Assembly: GCF_004769555.1 (NCBI RefSeq)
Contig: NZ_RQFY01000004.1
Location: forward strand, 1,934,001 to 1,998,000
Direction: 5' to 3'
Origin: Leptospira koniambonensis
GTDB taxonomy: Bacteria > Spirochaetota > Leptospiria > Leptospirales > Leptospiraceae
Length of the DNA: 64,000 bases
Positions within the stretch are counted from its first letter, which is position 1; the number at the start of each line of letters is the position of its first letter. The translations under genes and the position numbers were made by a program. The notes under the pieces were generated by a model. That model made no database searches. It was given only the letters and a program-made list of their open reading frames with translations, and was not told the DNA's origin. Shown here piece after piece: positions 18,830 to 28,445 of this stretch.

Positions 18830-20089
18830 TTAAACCGTTATATCCTTTAGATCCATTTTTCGAAGACGAGGTGAGATTGCGGTAATGATCCCTACAGTTA
18901 AGAGAGTGAGAGTTCCTCCTATAACCACAGAAGGAACGAGGCCGAATGCTTTTGCGGTAGCTCCTGACTCGAATGCTCCTAGTTCGTTAGAAGAACCAAT
19001 GAATATATTATTCACAGCGGAAACTCTTCCCCTCATATGTTCTGGAGTATACATCTGAACAATTGTATGACGGATTACAACACTTACCATATCAAAGGAA
19101 CCGCTTACGATCAGAGCTGCGCAAGATAAGTAGAAGTTTCTGGAAAGTGCAAATACGATCATACAAAGTCCAAAACCGAATACACTACTGAGTAATATTA
19201 CTCCTGAATTTGTTTTAGGAGGTTTTACTGCGATAAACAATGCGCACAGTACTGCGCCGATCGCAGGAGCGGATCTTAAAATTCCGTAATATTCAGGACC
19301 CATTCCTAAAACTTCTCTGGAGAATGTAGGAATAAGTGCCACAGCTCCACCGAATAATACTGCAAATAGATCTAAGCTGATCGCGCCCAAGATCAACTGG
19401 TGACCGAACACAAACTTCCAGCCGGTTCCTAAACTTTTCCAAATGGATTCCTTCTCTCCTTGTTTTTCAGGAACAGGTTTAGAAGGAACAAGTAGTAGAA
19501 TAAATAAAGAGAATAACATGATGCAGAAGTCTGCAAGAAAAGCAGTTTGAACTCCGTTAAATCCAGTTAGAAGTCCACCAAGCATTGGACCTAAAACTGC
19601 GGAACCCTGCCAAGCAACACCACTCCAAGTAGCAGCATTCGGAAAAATTTCCTTAGAGACTAACTGAGTTTGGAAGGCGGCAATACTTGGAGATAAAAAT
19701 CCTCTACAAATTCCGGAGAAGAATATCACAGAATAGATTGGATAAACCCAATATTTTTCGATCACCCACTCAAAACCTGGAAGAGTGAATAATAAAAGTA
19801 AGAAGGAACTAAAAGTCAGACCAGTTAAGGAAAGGAAGATGATCTTCTTCCTTGGAAAACTATCCACAACCAATCCAGAAAAAAGAGAAACTGCTACGTT
19901 AGGCACAAGCTCTGCAAATCCTATCAAACCCACGAAGAATGCATCGTGAGTGATATGGTCTATCTGCCAGAAGACCACTGTGGATTGCATAACGAATGAA
20001 AGTGTGACCAAAAATTTTCCGGCCAAGAAGTTCCTGAACTCAGGGACTTGTAAAGAAACGAATGGGCTCGAGTTTGCGGATTTTGTCAT
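18830..20089 (-). CDS. Major facilitator superfamily transporter, exporter type
   Basis: The protein has 419 residues and about twelve hydrophobic segments. The first loop carries a typical MFS motif A-like stretch ([14 protein letters not shown], near residues 73-86), and a second related stretch is near [10 protein letters not shown] (about 355-365). The layout resembles the EntS/DUF894-type MFS exporters, which often export siderophores or other small molecules. The substrate cannot be read from sequence. It lies between a NUDIX hydrolase gene (9 nt upstream) and pepN (1 nt downstream), so all three are almost surely co-transcribed. The operon context does not indicate a substrate. Confidence 0.88.
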   Translation of the reverse strand: MTKSANSSPFVSLQVPEFRNFLAGKFLVTLSFVMQSTVVFWQIDHITHDAFFVGLIGFAELVPNVAVSLFSGLVVDSFPRKKIIFLSLTGLTFSSFLLLLFTLPGFEWVIEKYWVYPIYSVIFFSGICRGFLSPSIAAFQTQLVSKEIFPNAATWSGVAWQGSAVLGPMLGGLLTGFNGVQTAFLADFCIMLFSLFILLLVPSKPVPEKQGEKESIWKSLGTGWKFVFGHQLILGAISLDLFAVLFGGAVALIPTFSREVLGMGPEYYGILRSAPAIGAVLCALFIAVKPPKTNSGVILLSSVFGFGLCMIVFALSRNFYLSCAALIVSGSFDMVSVVIRHTIVQMYTPEHMRGRVSAVNNIFIGSSNELGAFESGATAKAFGLVPSVVIGGTLTLLTVGIITAISPRLRKMDLKDITV

Positions 20090-20098
20090 GAGATAGTT

Positions 20099-20683
20099 CT
20101 ACTTCTTCTTTTCTCCGTATTTTAAAAAGAATAATCCAAATGCTGCCACGACCATTGCGTGGTGAAGGATATTTTTCTCTAAAATTTCGGGGATTTTGTT
20201 TAATGGATATTGATACACTTCTATTTGTTCGCTTTCATCCAGTTCCTGCCCACCCGGATGAGGATAAACATTTCTGGCGATATAAGTATGACACCAATTG
20301 TTCATGAAGGCAGGATTTGCGGAAACCTTTCCTAAATATTCCCAATCGTCTGAGATAAAACCAGTCTCTTCTCTTAGCTCTGCCTGCGCAGATTCTAAGA
20401 TAGAATTTTTTTCTGCGATCCCGCCTGGGATTTCCAAACAATAAGAATGTAATCCGTGTCTGTATTGATCGATCAGGATTACATTTTCGTCTGCGGTGAG
20501 TGCGATTACATTCACCCAATCCTTAGATTCTACTTTGAAAAAATTGCCCGAGATTGTTTTGTCTGGAGAAACTTTCGGAACGGAGATTAACTCAAAAATT
20601 GGGGTTTTGAAGAGGTGAGTTTTTTTTCCTTCTTCCCAAAGATTGGAATCGGGGAGGTAATTTTCTGGGCGGAATTCTTGCAT
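20099..20683 (-). CDS. NUDIX hydrolase, ADP-ribose pyrophosphatase type
   Basis: The protein has 194 residues. The Nudix box lies at about 87-110: GGIAEKNSILESAQ then AELREETGF. The usual Arg of the REUXEE core is replaced by Ala, a variation seen in other ADP-ribose pyrophosphatases. An upstream DQYRHGL stretch matches the NudF/ADP-sugar pyrophosphatase type, where an Arg or Tyr in that position contacts the substrate. It probably hydrolyses ADP-ribose or a related nucleoside diphosphate sugar in the cytoplasm. It is the first gene of the operon with the MFS transporter and pepN and is transcribed away from the helicase gene. Confidence 0.9.
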   Translation of the reverse strand: MQEFRPENYLPDSNLWEEGKKTHLFKTPIFELISVPKVSPDKTISGNFFKVESKDWVNVIALTADENVILIDQYRHGLHSYCLEIPGGIAEKNSILESAQAELREETGFISDDWEYLGKVSANPAFMNNWCHTYIARNVYPHPGGQELDESEQIEVYQYPLNKIPEILEKNILHHAMVVAAFGLFFLKYGEKKK

Positions 20684-20746
20684 ATCTGCCGTTTCTTCCA
20701 GTTTTTTGAAATCCTTTCAGATTCGCAAACCTTTGCCTGTACGCGG

Positions 20747-20776
20747 TTGACAAGAAGAGAAAAATCAGGATTATGT
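20747..20776 (+). promoter_or_regulatory. Candidate sigma-70 promoter of the UvrD/PcrA helicase gene
   Basis: A perfect TTGACA (20747-20752) is followed after 18 nt by TTATGT (20771-20776) in the divergent gap between the NUDIX gene and the helicase gene. A further TATACT at 20781 is too far for this -35 box. Confidence 0.55.
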
Positions 20777-20845
20777 CGCTTATACTAGGGGTTCGAAAAA
20801 CCAGGTTTTTCGGATCCTGAAATTATTTTGCCCTCATAAAATCTG

Positions 20846-23338
20846 ATGAAAGAAGATACAAATCAAAGTCTGGATCTATTTTCCCATTTGGAAATTCCGG
20901 AACAAAAACCGGAGGAGCCTGCGCCTCAGGATTTACCATTACTTAGCTTTGCAGAAGGTCCGCTGGTGCTAGGAACTACTGCTTCTTCTCCTCAAGAAGA
21001 AGTACTAGAGGAATCCTACGGTTCTTCTTTTTACGAAGAAGACGATTTTTCGGAAAATCAGACTCCTGAGTTTGTTTCCAGTCCGGTAGAAGCATCAACC
21101 GAAATCGACGAATCCACCGACCAAGAGTCAATGGTAGGAACTCCAGATCTGGAAGAAGTCACGGTTTCCACCGCGGTTCAATCTGAGAATTCTGTTTCAA
21201 CCCAGGTCCAGTCTGATATTCAAATTCCAACTGAGATCACTGAATTATTAGAAAAACCTTCTGCTCCCAAAAGAAAAAGAGAAGAAAGGCCAAAGGAACC
21301 TAGGGATTCCGCTGCCATTTTTCTAAGTTTGTCTCCGGAACAGGCTCGTGCTGTCCAAACAATCCAAGGCCCTCTTTTGATTTTTGCAGGTGCAGGTTCT
21401 GGAAAAACAAGGGTGATCTCGAACCGGATCGCGCATATGATCCAGGACCATCATATTCCTGCTGGAAAGATCGTTGCATTGTCCTTCACAAATAAAAGTG
21501 CAAAGGAAATGGGAGAAAGGGTTCGCAAACTTATTCCTAGAAATTTATTAAAAGGGATTACTCTTTCTACATTCCACTCTCTTGGACTCGGAATATTAAA
21601 AAAACATATTGAGAAGTTGGAATATAAACAACCTTTCCTTCTTCTGAACCAAGCAGACCAAGAAGGTCTTGTGACAGGAATGCTTGTGGCCCAAAAGTTA
21701 GAGCCAAAACGTCCTCAGATCATGGAAGTTCTTTCTAAAATTTCCAGGATCAAAAACTCAGGAGAAGATTATTTAGCGGATATGAGGACCTCTATGAATG
21801 AAGGGGATCTTCTGGCTGCTTCTCTTTTCCAACAATACCAAGACACTTTAAAAGAACAGAACTCCATTGACTTCGATGATCTTATCCTTCTGCCTTCTAA
21901 ACTTTTAAGACAGTTTGAAGAAGTTAGGGATGAATATCATAAAAAGTTCCAATACTTTATGGTGGATGAGTTCCAGGATACGAACCCGATCCAATATGAA
22001 TTTTTAAGAGCTCTTATGGGAGAATCAGACAATCTATGTGTGGTAGGCGATGATGACCAATCCATCTATGCATTTAGAGGTTCTGATGTAAGTTTGATCC
22101 TCGGATTCGAAAACGATTTTAAAGGTGCGAACGTTATCCGTCTCTTAGAGAATTATAGATCTACTGATATCATTGTATCCGCAGCAAACTCTCTGATTCG
22201 TCATAATCTTTCCAGAAGATCCAAAGAACTTTTCTCCAAGGTGCCTGGTGCTCTCAAAGTGAAGTATGTGGAAAGAAGTGACGAGAAGGACGAAGCAGAA
22301 TGGGTTGCAGATAGTATTCGAGAAGAGATCATCAAACAAGCTAGAAAAGGAAGTCAGATCGCGATCTTATTCCGTACGAACTTCCAATCCAGACCTTTTG
22401 AAGAAGCATTCAGAGCCAGGGAAATGCCTTATAAAGTAGTGGGTGGTTATAATTTCTTCGATCGTAAAGAAGTCCGAGATTTGATCTCTTATATCCGTCT
22501 CATCGCAAACCAAAAGGATGATGCGTCTTTATTAAGAATTATTAATTATCCGAAACGTGGGATCGGTGCTGGTTCCATCTCTCTTGTGCATGCAAAAGCC
22601 GCTCAGAACAAGGAATCTCTTTATGAGACATTATTCAGGGTCTGCGAATCTCCAGATTTTATCCCAGATTTGAACCGCAAAATTTCTTCTGAGATCTATA
22701 ATTTCGTAAATTTGATCGAAAAGGCTAAGAAAAAGTTCTCTTCTTCTCCAAGGTTATTCTTCGCATTACGAGAGTTAATCGCGGATCTGGGCCTTGAAAA
22801 AGAGATCGCGCTCGAAGAGAAAGAAGAGAAGGTCGCAAAGGCTCGTATCTATAATATGTCCGAGCTTGTGAACATGCTCGCATTCTTCGAAGAGAATAAT
22901 GACTCGGGTGAAAAGCCTACATTATTCGACTTTATCAACCGTTTGGCGATGCTTATGGAAGATGAGCCTAATGATGAGAAGGAAGATAATCGAGTACAGT
23001 TACTCACCATTCACCAATCCAAAGGGTTGGAATTCGAGTCTGTTTATGTCGTAGGATTAGAAGAGGGGATCTTACCTTCCGGAAGAGCCACCGTAGAAGA
23101 CCAATCTGTGGATGAAGAGCGCCGTTTGATGTATGTAGCGATGACTCGGGCGAAGAGGCATTTATGCTTGACAGGTGCCGCTAATCGCCGCAAATTTGGG
23201 GAGCAATTGGCCTCCGAACCTTCTCGCTTCCTTAAGGAGATAGATCCGGAGACTTTGGACTGGCTTTCTAACGAGGAAACCAGACAACAGGAGACTAGTG
23301 ATTTCCTGCAAGAACTCGAAAAATTGAAAATCGGATGA
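20846..23338 (+). CDS. pcrA: UvrD/PcrA/Rep-family ATP-dependent DNA helicase with long acidic N-terminal extension
   Basis: The protein has 830 residues. The helicase core begins near residue 160 (LSPEQARAV) with Walker A AGAGSGKT (181-188), motif II VDEFQDTNP, motif III GDDDQSIYAFRG, and the late motifs LLTIHQSKGLEF and EERRLMYVAMTRAK, all intact. It unwinds DNA 3' to 5' in repair and replication restart. The first 150 residues are rich in Glu, Ser, Pro and Thr with no recognisable fold, and this extension is absent from most PcrA or UvrD proteins. The helicase core alone fits the usual length of the family. The exact subfamily (PcrA or UvrD or Rep) is not certain. Confidence 0.94.
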   Translation: MKEDTNQSLDLFSHLEIPEQKPEEPAPQDLPLLSFAEGPLVLGTTASSPQEEVLEESYGSSFYEEDDFSENQTPEFVSSPVEASTEIDESTDQESMVGTPDLEEVTVSTAVQSENSVSTQVQSDIQIPTEITELLEKPSAPKRKREERPKEPRDSAAIFLSLSPEQARAVQTIQGPLLIFAGAGSGKTRVISNRIAHMIQDHHIPAGKIVALSFTNKSAKEMGERVRKLIPRNLLKGITLSTFHSLGLGILKKHIEKLEYKQPFLLLNQADQEGLVTGMLVAQKLEPKRPQIMEVLSKISRIKNSGEDYLADMRTSMNEGDLLAASLFQQYQDTLKEQNSIDFDDLILLPSKLLRQFEEVRDEYHKKFQYFMVDEFQDTNPIQYEFLRALMGESDNLCVVGDDDQSIYAFRGSDVSLILGFENDFKGANVIRLLENYRSTDIIVSAANSLIRHNLSRRSKELFSKVPGALKVKYVERSDEKDEAEWVADSIREEIIKQARKGSQIAILFRTNFQSRPFEEAFRAREMPYKVVGGYNFFDRKEVRDLISYIRLIANQKDDASLLRIINYPKRGIGAGSISLVHAKAAQNKESLYETLFRVCESPDFIPDLNRKISSEIYNFVNLIEKAKKKFSSSPRLFFALRELIADLGLEKEIALEEKEEKVAKARIYNMSELVNMLAFFEENNDSGEKPTLFDFINRLAMLMEDEPNDEKEDNRVQLLTIHQSKGLEFESVYVVGLEEGILPSGRATVEDQSVDEERRLMYVAMTRAKRHLCLTGAANRRKFGEQLASEPSRFLKEIDPETLDWLSNEETRQQETSDFLQELEKLKIG

Positions 23339-23342
23339 GAAA

Positions 23343-23987
23343 ATGAGTAAATATCTGACAATATTGTTTATCGGAGCTCAATTCCTCCTCTACTGTGCAA
23401 GTACACAAAAAGAAGGGGCGGTTTCCGCCAATTTAGAGACCCAGGTCCGAGCGGAAATCAAGGGAATAGACCAGCAATTGACTGATCTGCACCCTGAAGA
23501 CAAAAGACGTTCCGAACTACTTCTCCAAAAATCCAAACTTTTACTAAAAATCGAATCTTTCAAAGAAGCTTCCCTCGTATTGAGAGAAGTTCAAAATTCT
23601 AAAGATGGTCGTAATCTTCAACATTTGGACCATTATTTAGGTTCTGCTTATCTCGGGATCAATGACTATGATAATGCTATCGTTCATTTCCGTAAGTCGG
23701 ACAATGTAGATCGCGATTTTGAGTCTGTTACCCGCAAAAAGATGTGGGCAAAAGCGTATTTCGAAGATGAGAAATACGGCCAGGCTTTGGGAATTTTAGG
23801 CAGAGCTTCCAGAGAGAAAAACTTCGAAAAAGATCTATTCTACTATGAAACCGTAGTAGTCAGCTTCTACAGAATTAAGGAATACAAAAGATGTCAGTTG
23901 GTTCTGGAAGAGGGATTACAGAAGTTTCCGGAAAGCCCAGTACTGAAGGAAACCTCGGAGAAAATCAGCCAGGTTCTCCAACGGTAA
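23343..23987 (+). CDS. Lipoprotein with tetratricopeptide-like repeats
   Basis: The protein has 214 residues. The signal ends at the lipobox QFLLYC (Cys 18), followed by ASTQKEG. The mature part contains helical pairs typical of TPR units (residues about 50-205; for example LDHYLGSAYLGINDYDNAIVHF and a YGQALGILGRAS unit). Such proteins are adaptors in envelope complexes. It begins 4 nt after the helicase stop and its 3' end overlaps the next gene by 97 nt in another frame, so the three form an operon. No partner can be named from sequence. Confidence 0.85.
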   Translation: MSKYLTILFIGAQFLLYCASTQKEGAVSANLETQVRAEIKGIDQQLTDLHPEDKRRSELLLQKSKLLLKIESFKEASLVLREVQNSKDGRNLQHLDHYLGSAYLGINDYDNAIVHFRKSDNVDRDFESVTRKKMWAKAYFEDEKYGQALGILGRASREKNFEKDLFYYETVVVSFYRIKEYKRCQLVLEEGLQKFPESPVLKETSEKISQVLQR

Positions 23988-26251
23988 TTCACCTCAGAAT
24001 TCCCCTCCTTAAAAATCCATTATTTAAGAAAGACAGCGTTTCGTTTCAGATCGCTGTCCCAGCTAAACTGTATCGATTTGTATCTTCTTCTTTTCATAAG
24101 ATACAGACAATCACTGAAAAACCTTCCTTTAGAAAGATCTCAATTGCACTGATAGTAATCTTCCTTCTTCTTGCAGCGGCAAAAGAAACTGCAGAATGGT
24201 ACTTCGTAAGAAGAGTGCTGGATTTACGCGGGGTGAAGGAACTCGCACGCGGATTTATCAACGAAGAATTGGACAGGGCAGTCACACTGGGAGTTGTAGA
24301 ATACGAATTCCCAAATCATGTATTTATAGAAGATCTTAAAATTTCCAGCGATGAGGACTTTGCCTCTCAGAGAATGATCTTTAAAGCAAATAAAATAGAA
24401 TTATTATTAAGAGGTCTTTGGAAAGGACAACCTTCTGTAAAAGCGATCCGAGTGCGTAATGCACAATTGAGTTTCGATCTGGAAGACAAGATCTCAGGAG
24501 AAATTTTATCCTATATCCATAAGATCAATATTCCTGAGATCAGATTAGAAGATACAACAATCACCGTTTATAAGGGCGGCAAGGTCCTTTTGGAGAATGT
24601 AAAAGGAATCGATTTTAATATTCGGAAAGAGGATACTAAGATCAATGTTCAAATTTCTGATTCTCTATTTCCTATTCCTGGATTTAGATATGTGAACGGA
24701 AAGTTCAGCACAGATATCGGAAGTAAAAATATGAATCTGGAAATTCTGTTTAAGAATGCAAAGGCAGAATCTTCCGGAGGTTTGTATTCTGAGTTTTCCC
24801 AATTCTATCCCAAAAAAGGAAAAATTTCGGGCCGTGCTGTTTTAGAATCTGATGGAACTAGTCTGAAGGTCCAAGGTAAAACAGAATTTTCTAATGTAAA
24901 AGGGATCGTTTTACAAGAGCTTCCTTTGCAGAGCGAAGTTTGGGAATGGAAAGACATAGATCTGGAACATGAATGGACTCGCGATCAAAAAGGTGATGTT
25001 TTTACGGAAGAACATAAAGTATTTTCTGGAGAAGATAAACTTACTCTTCTAAAATCTAAAAATGAGAAGGGACTGAAGTCCTGGGATTTAAGCCTGACTG
25101 TTCAGGATTTAGATGATATTCGTAATTTTCTGCCTGTTTCTTCTGATCTAAAAACTCTGGGTGGAAGTCTAGATCTACATTGGAAAGGGACTGAGACTGG
25201 ATCTTATGGCGACTGGTTGAAGTCAGAGGCAAAATTTTCTCTCCAAGATTTTGTGTGGAAGGATACTTATTTGGATCTGGAAATCAAAGATGGGGAACTT
25301 GCTTGGAACCTTGCTGGAATTTTAGAAGCTAAGTTAAAAGGAAAACAATTTGGTCTTCCTTGGTCTGCAAATCTAAAAGGTAAAACTGGATATAGGAAAG
25401 GTGTAAAGGGAGATGGGACCGCTTACTTTCCTTTGCAGGGAGAATATAATCTTGAGTTAGAGACTGACTCGATTGTTCTTTCTAACTTTTTTCCTTTGTA
25501 TAGTTCCGTTCGTCAATGGGTGAGAGAAGATATCCATACCAGAATGGAGAAGTTGATCCCTGAAATTAATTTTACTAGAACTCCAATCTATAAATACTTT
25601 TTAGAAAATCCTACAGGTAATCTTAAACTTACAGCCAAGGAAGTGAAATGGGATCTTGGGCTTCCAAGCATGGGTAAGTTAGATCTCGGGTTAAAATTTG
25701 CACCTTCTCAATCTAGATTGGATGCAAGTATTGCCGGTTCTGGAACTGCTAAATTAAATTCGTATTTTACATATGGTACTGATAATCCTTATTTCGGAAT
25801 AGATTTCGAAACGATCAATTTGGCCTGGGGAGTTCCAAGCTTTTCTTTTTGTGGTGGAGATTTGATCCCAGAAAGTTTAGATGCAGACGGAAATATACGA
25901 TTTAATGGAAATAATTTCCTAGACATTCACGATAGAATGTACATCACCATTGATAAGGTGAAACTTTCGAATACGATCTGGAAAGGAAAGGGAGAATTTC
26001 CTGTTCCAGTTCCTCCTAAATTCGAGATGGGATTCGATTATTGGAATCCTGGTAGCCCGCCTAAAAGGAACGTTTATTGGAAGGGCGGAAACGTTAGTGC
26101 TACTGCAAACTCTTATGTAGATTCGGATTCGGTTAAATATTTTGTAACTGGAAACACTTATTCATTTTCTAGCGAATCCAATTCTGCAGTGCCAATTTCA
26201 GCATTTGCATTTAAGATAAAAGAGAATAGCGCTGGTTGTGTGAAAGAGTAG
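23891..26251 (+). CDS. Large envelope protein with one N-terminal membrane helix, AsmA-like
   Basis: The protein has 786 residues. ATG 23891 has AAGGA upstream and lies inside the preceding gene; no later in-frame ATG or GTG before the hydrophobic segment was found, so the 97-nt overlap appears real. Residues about 85-105 form one membrane helix (IALIVIFLLLAAAKET). The remainder is a long series of beta strands with repeated lengths and few cysteines, as in AsmA/TamB-type periplasmic proteins that bridge inner and outer membranes and move lipids. That assignment rests on overall layout, not on a clear motif, and should be tested by a profile search. The gene ends next to a convergent lpxB, with a GC-rich hairpin between. 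Confidence 0.75.
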   Translation: MSVGSGRGITEVSGKPSTEGNLGENQPGSPTVIHLRIPLLKNPLFKKDSVSFQIAVPAKLYRFVSSSFHKIQTITEKPSFRKISIALIVIFLLLAAAKETAEWYFVRRVLDLRGVKELARGFINEELDRAVTLGVVEYEFPNHVFIEDLKISSDEDFASQRMIFKANKIELLLRGLWKGQPSVKAIRVRNAQLSFDLEDKISGEILSYIHKINIPEIRLEDTTITVYKGGKVLLENVKGIDFNIRKEDTKINVQISDSLFPIPGFRYVNGKFSTDIGSKNMNLEILFKNAKAESSGGLYSEFSQFYPKKGKISGRAVLESDGTSLKVQGKTEFSNVKGIVLQELPLQSEVWEWKDIDLEHEWTRDQKGDVFTEEHKVFSGEDKLTLLKSKNEKGLKSWDLSLTVQDLDDIRNFLPVSSDLKTLGGSLDLHWKGTETGSYGDWLKSEAKFSLQDFVWKDTYLDLEIKDGELAWNLAGILEAKLKGKQFGLPWSANLKGKTGYRKGVKGDGTAYFPLQGEYNLELETDSIVLSNFFPLYSSVRQWVREDIHTRMEKLIPEINFTRTPIYKYFLENPTGNLKLTAKEVKWDLGLPSMGKLDLGLKFAPSQSRLDASIAGSGTAKLNSYFTYGTDNPYFGIDFETINLAWGVPSFSFCGGDLIPESLDADGNIRFNGNNFLDIHDRMYITIDKVKLSNTIWKGKGEFPVPVPPKFEMGFDYWNPGSPPKRNVYWKGGNVSATANSYVDSDSVKYFVTGNTYSFSSESNSAVPISAFAFKIKENSAGCVKE

Positions 26252-26252
26252 T

Positions 26253-26283
26253 GCGGGCCCCGCCCTCTTTGGGTGGGGGCCGG
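26253..26283. terminator. GC-rich hairpin between convergent genes
   Basis: The sequence GGGCCCCGCCC-TCTTT-GGGTGGGGGCC folds into a strong GC-rich stem immediately after the stop at 26251. It lacks a T-tract, so it is only a possible terminator or RNA end. Confidence 0.4.
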
Positions 26284-26352
26284 TGCGGTGGTACAGCGAG
26301 TCTCATATCACAAAACTCGGATCCTTACAAACAATTTTTGTATCAGAAAACG

Positions 26353-26368
26353 TGTTGGAGTTCCTACA
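26353..26368 (+). repeat. TGTAGGARYTYCTACA palindrome copy overlapping the lpxB stop codon
   Basis: TGTTGGAGTTCCTACA differs at one or two positions from the other copies. Its right half includes the TAG stop of lpxB (minus strand, 26364-26366), so the repeat defines the end of that coding sequence. Confidence 0.6.
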
Positions 26369-27641
26369 CTCCGACTGGCTTTTCTTTCAAAAATTGTAGA
26401 ATTGCTCTACTCGCATTCTTAGAACTATGCTCTTCGCCTAATGATTCTTTTACAGATTTGATCTCTTCTATCATCTGGTTCCTGTACTTTTTGTTTTTCA
26501 GGATGGCCATTGTTTCTCTCACGGTTTCTTCCGGAGTACATTCTGCTTGGATGAGTTCCTTCACCGTTTCTCTACCACTTAGGATATTGACGAGTCCTAT
26601 AAAAGGTGTGCGGATCAGAAGTGCAGAGATAAAATAACTAAGTAAGCTGACCTTATACAAGATCACCATTGGTTTTTCAAAATATACAACTTCTAAAGTA
26701 GCAGTTCCGGAAGTTACTAAAACGATATCTGCGGCTTCAATACATCTCAAAGAACGGTCGAATAAATACTCGATCTTGATTCCAGGATGAGATTCTTCTG
26801 TTTCTTTAATTTTAGTTTGGATGTACTCTTCTTCTTTTAAGTTGATGTTCGGAATTAGAAAACGTACATGTTTTCTTTCTGTTTCCGCTTCCCTGTGAAT
26901 AAGTGCTGCAGATTGGAGTAAAGTATCCAACATTCTATGGATCTCTCCGGAGCGAGATCCTGGCATTAGAGTAATTGTTTGTAAATGAGCTAGTTGCTTT
27001 TCATCCACAGGAATAGGAGCTTCTTTTCGGATCTTCTCTTTAATCCTTTGAGCGATTGGATGTCCTACAAATACGGATCGAACTCCGTAATCGTCATAGA
27101 TTTTTTTCTCGAATGGAAATAATACCAACATTAGATCTATAGTTTCTTTGATCTTATAGATCCTGCCGAAATTCCATGCCCAAAGTTGTGGAGAAACATA
27201 AAAGATTACTTTGATCCCTAATTCTTTGAGTCTGGCTGCGAGCCTAAGATTAAAACCGGGATAATCGACTAGGATAGCATGTGTGCAAGAACGCGCCACG
27301 GCTTCTTCTACCAATCGATCCATGAGAGCTTTTAGGAATTTGTATTTGAATAGGACTGCAGTGAAACCGATTACAGAAAGTTCTTCCATGTCTTCGATGG
27401 AATCAAAACCTTCTTCCAACATTCTGGGACCGCCAATCCCGAAAAATGTAAGATCCGGATCATGTTTTTTAAGTTCTTTTAATACTTCTGCGCCTAGTAG
27501 ATCGCCGGAATGTTCTCCGGCTAATATCATAAATACGGGAGAAGAAGGTACGGAAACATTTTCCGTCCTAATTTTGTCCCCTGCCTTCTTAGGCTTTAGG
27601 GAGCTTTTTTTGGGTAGAGTTAATTTTCGAGACGTTGCCAC
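26364..27641 (-). CDS. lpxB: Lipid-A-disaccharide synthase
   Basis: The protein has 425 residues. It joins UDP-2,3-diacylglucosamine to lipid X to form the lipid A disaccharide on the inner face of the inner membrane. The family pattern is visible: ILAGEHSGDLLGAEVL, FFGIGGPRM, SVIGFTAVL, VDYPGFNLRLA, YVSPQLWAW, VGHPIAQRI, LMPGSRSGEI and LVTSGTATLEV. The start is uncertain: GTG 27641 gives about 35 extra basic residues, while ATG 27530 would cut the first beta strand. The GTG start overlaps the end of lpxI by 53 nt. The stop lies inside a repeat copy. Confidence 0.95.
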   Translation of the reverse strand: MATSRKLTLPKKSSLKPKKAGDKIRTENVSVPSSPVFMILAGEHSGDLLGAEVLKELKKHDPDLTFFGIGGPRMLEEGFDSIEDMEELSVIGFTAVLFKYKFLKALMDRLVEEAVARSCTHAILVDYPGFNLRLAARLKELGIKVIFYVSPQLWAWNFGRIYKIKETIDLMLVLFPFEKKIYDDYGVRSVFVGHPIAQRIKEKIRKEAPIPVDEKQLAHLQTITLMPGSRSGEIHRMLDTLLQSAALIHREAETERKHVRFLIPNINLKEEEYIQTKIKETEESHPGIKIEYLFDRSLRCIEAADIVLVTSGTATLEVVYFEKPMVILYKVSLLSYFISALLIRTPFIGLVNILSGRETVKELIQAECTPEETVRETMAILKNKKYRNQMIEEIKSVKESLGEEHSSKNASRAILQFLKEKPVGV

Positions 27642-28443
27642 GGCCGATGCTCAAGATATGGATTTTCAATTTTTCTGCAAGGTTAATAAATTCGGAAGGA
27701 TTTACAATTATGGTCTCTCCTTCTCGAAAGGCGAGTGTGTCGCAGTTATTCTCGCTCATTACTTTTAAGGTTTCTATTCCGACTGTAGGTAGATCGAATC
27801 TTGGGTCTTGGCTTGGTTTGGAACTTTTACAAACGACTGCCTTTCTTTTTTTAGCAAAACCTCCGCCTCTTCGAATGGCTTGATCCGTTCCCTCTACTGC
27901 TTCTACCGCTAATACTGATTTATCTACGACTACTACTGCTTGGCCTATATCTAGATGAGCGATCTTTTCCGCATATTCCATTCCGAAGATCACGTCCTCT
28001 ATCTGTTTTTTGTCCAAGGATCTTTTAGTATAACGTCCTTCTGGAAGTAACAAAGATTTCAGATAGGTTTTTTGGGAGATGATATGAATTCCTTGTTTTT
28101 CGAAATCTTCTGCTACTGTTTTGAAGATAGAATAGTCATGACGATTCACCATTCTTGCGAGTAATGCGAGAGCTTTTAAGTCAAAGTTCAGGCTTTTAAA
28201 GATAATCTCTTTTTTAACTTTTCCTAATAGAAGAAGCCTATCTATCTGATTTGTTTTACAGGCTTTTAATAATCCGCCGATCTTTACGATCCGAATTGGG
28301 ATCACTCTGTCTGGATAATTTCCCGGAGTAAAATCAGACTCGGCTATGGAGAGAAAGAATGGATCTTCCCCAGCAGCAAGAGCTTCTTTCATTCCTATTT
28401 GAGGAAGATTTCCTCCTCCCGCTAATATTCCTAAACGTCCCAA
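27589..28443 (-). CDS. lpxI: UDP-2,3-diacylglucosamine pyrophosphatase LpxI (DUF1009 family)
   Basis: The protein has 284 residues from a TTG start (GRLGILAGGGNLP). It hydrolyses UDP-2,3-diacylglucosamine to lipid X and UMP, the step before LpxB; LpxI replaces LpxH in some bacteria. Characteristic stretches are ILAGGGNLPQ, LLLGKVKKE, VVVDKSVLAVEAVEGTDQAI and a C-terminal PTVGIETLKVM. The start is 2 nt after the stop of fmdB, and the 3' end overlaps lpxB by 53 nt in another frame, so the two lipid A enzymes are made from one message. Confidence 0.95.
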   Translation of the reverse strand: MGRLGILAGGGNLPQIGMKEALAAGEDPFFLSIAESDFTPGNYPDRVIPIRIVKIGGLLKACKTNQIDRLLLLGKVKKEIIFKSLNFDLKALALLARMVNRHDYSIFKTVAEDFEKQGIHIISQKTYLKSLLLPEGRYTKRSLDKKQIEDVIFGMEYAEKIAHLDIGQAVVVVDKSVLAVEAVEGTDQAIRRGGGFAKKRKAVVCKSSKPSQDPRFDLPTVGIETLKVMSENNCDTLAFREGETIIVNPSEFINLAEKLKIHILSIGRGNVSKINSTQKKLPKA

Positions 28444-28445
28444 AC

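Noticed and set aside
26236..26637. 133-residue open frame on the plus strand over the end of lpxB
   Set aside because: It is antisense to the well-conserved lpxB end and starts inside a GC-rich hairpin.
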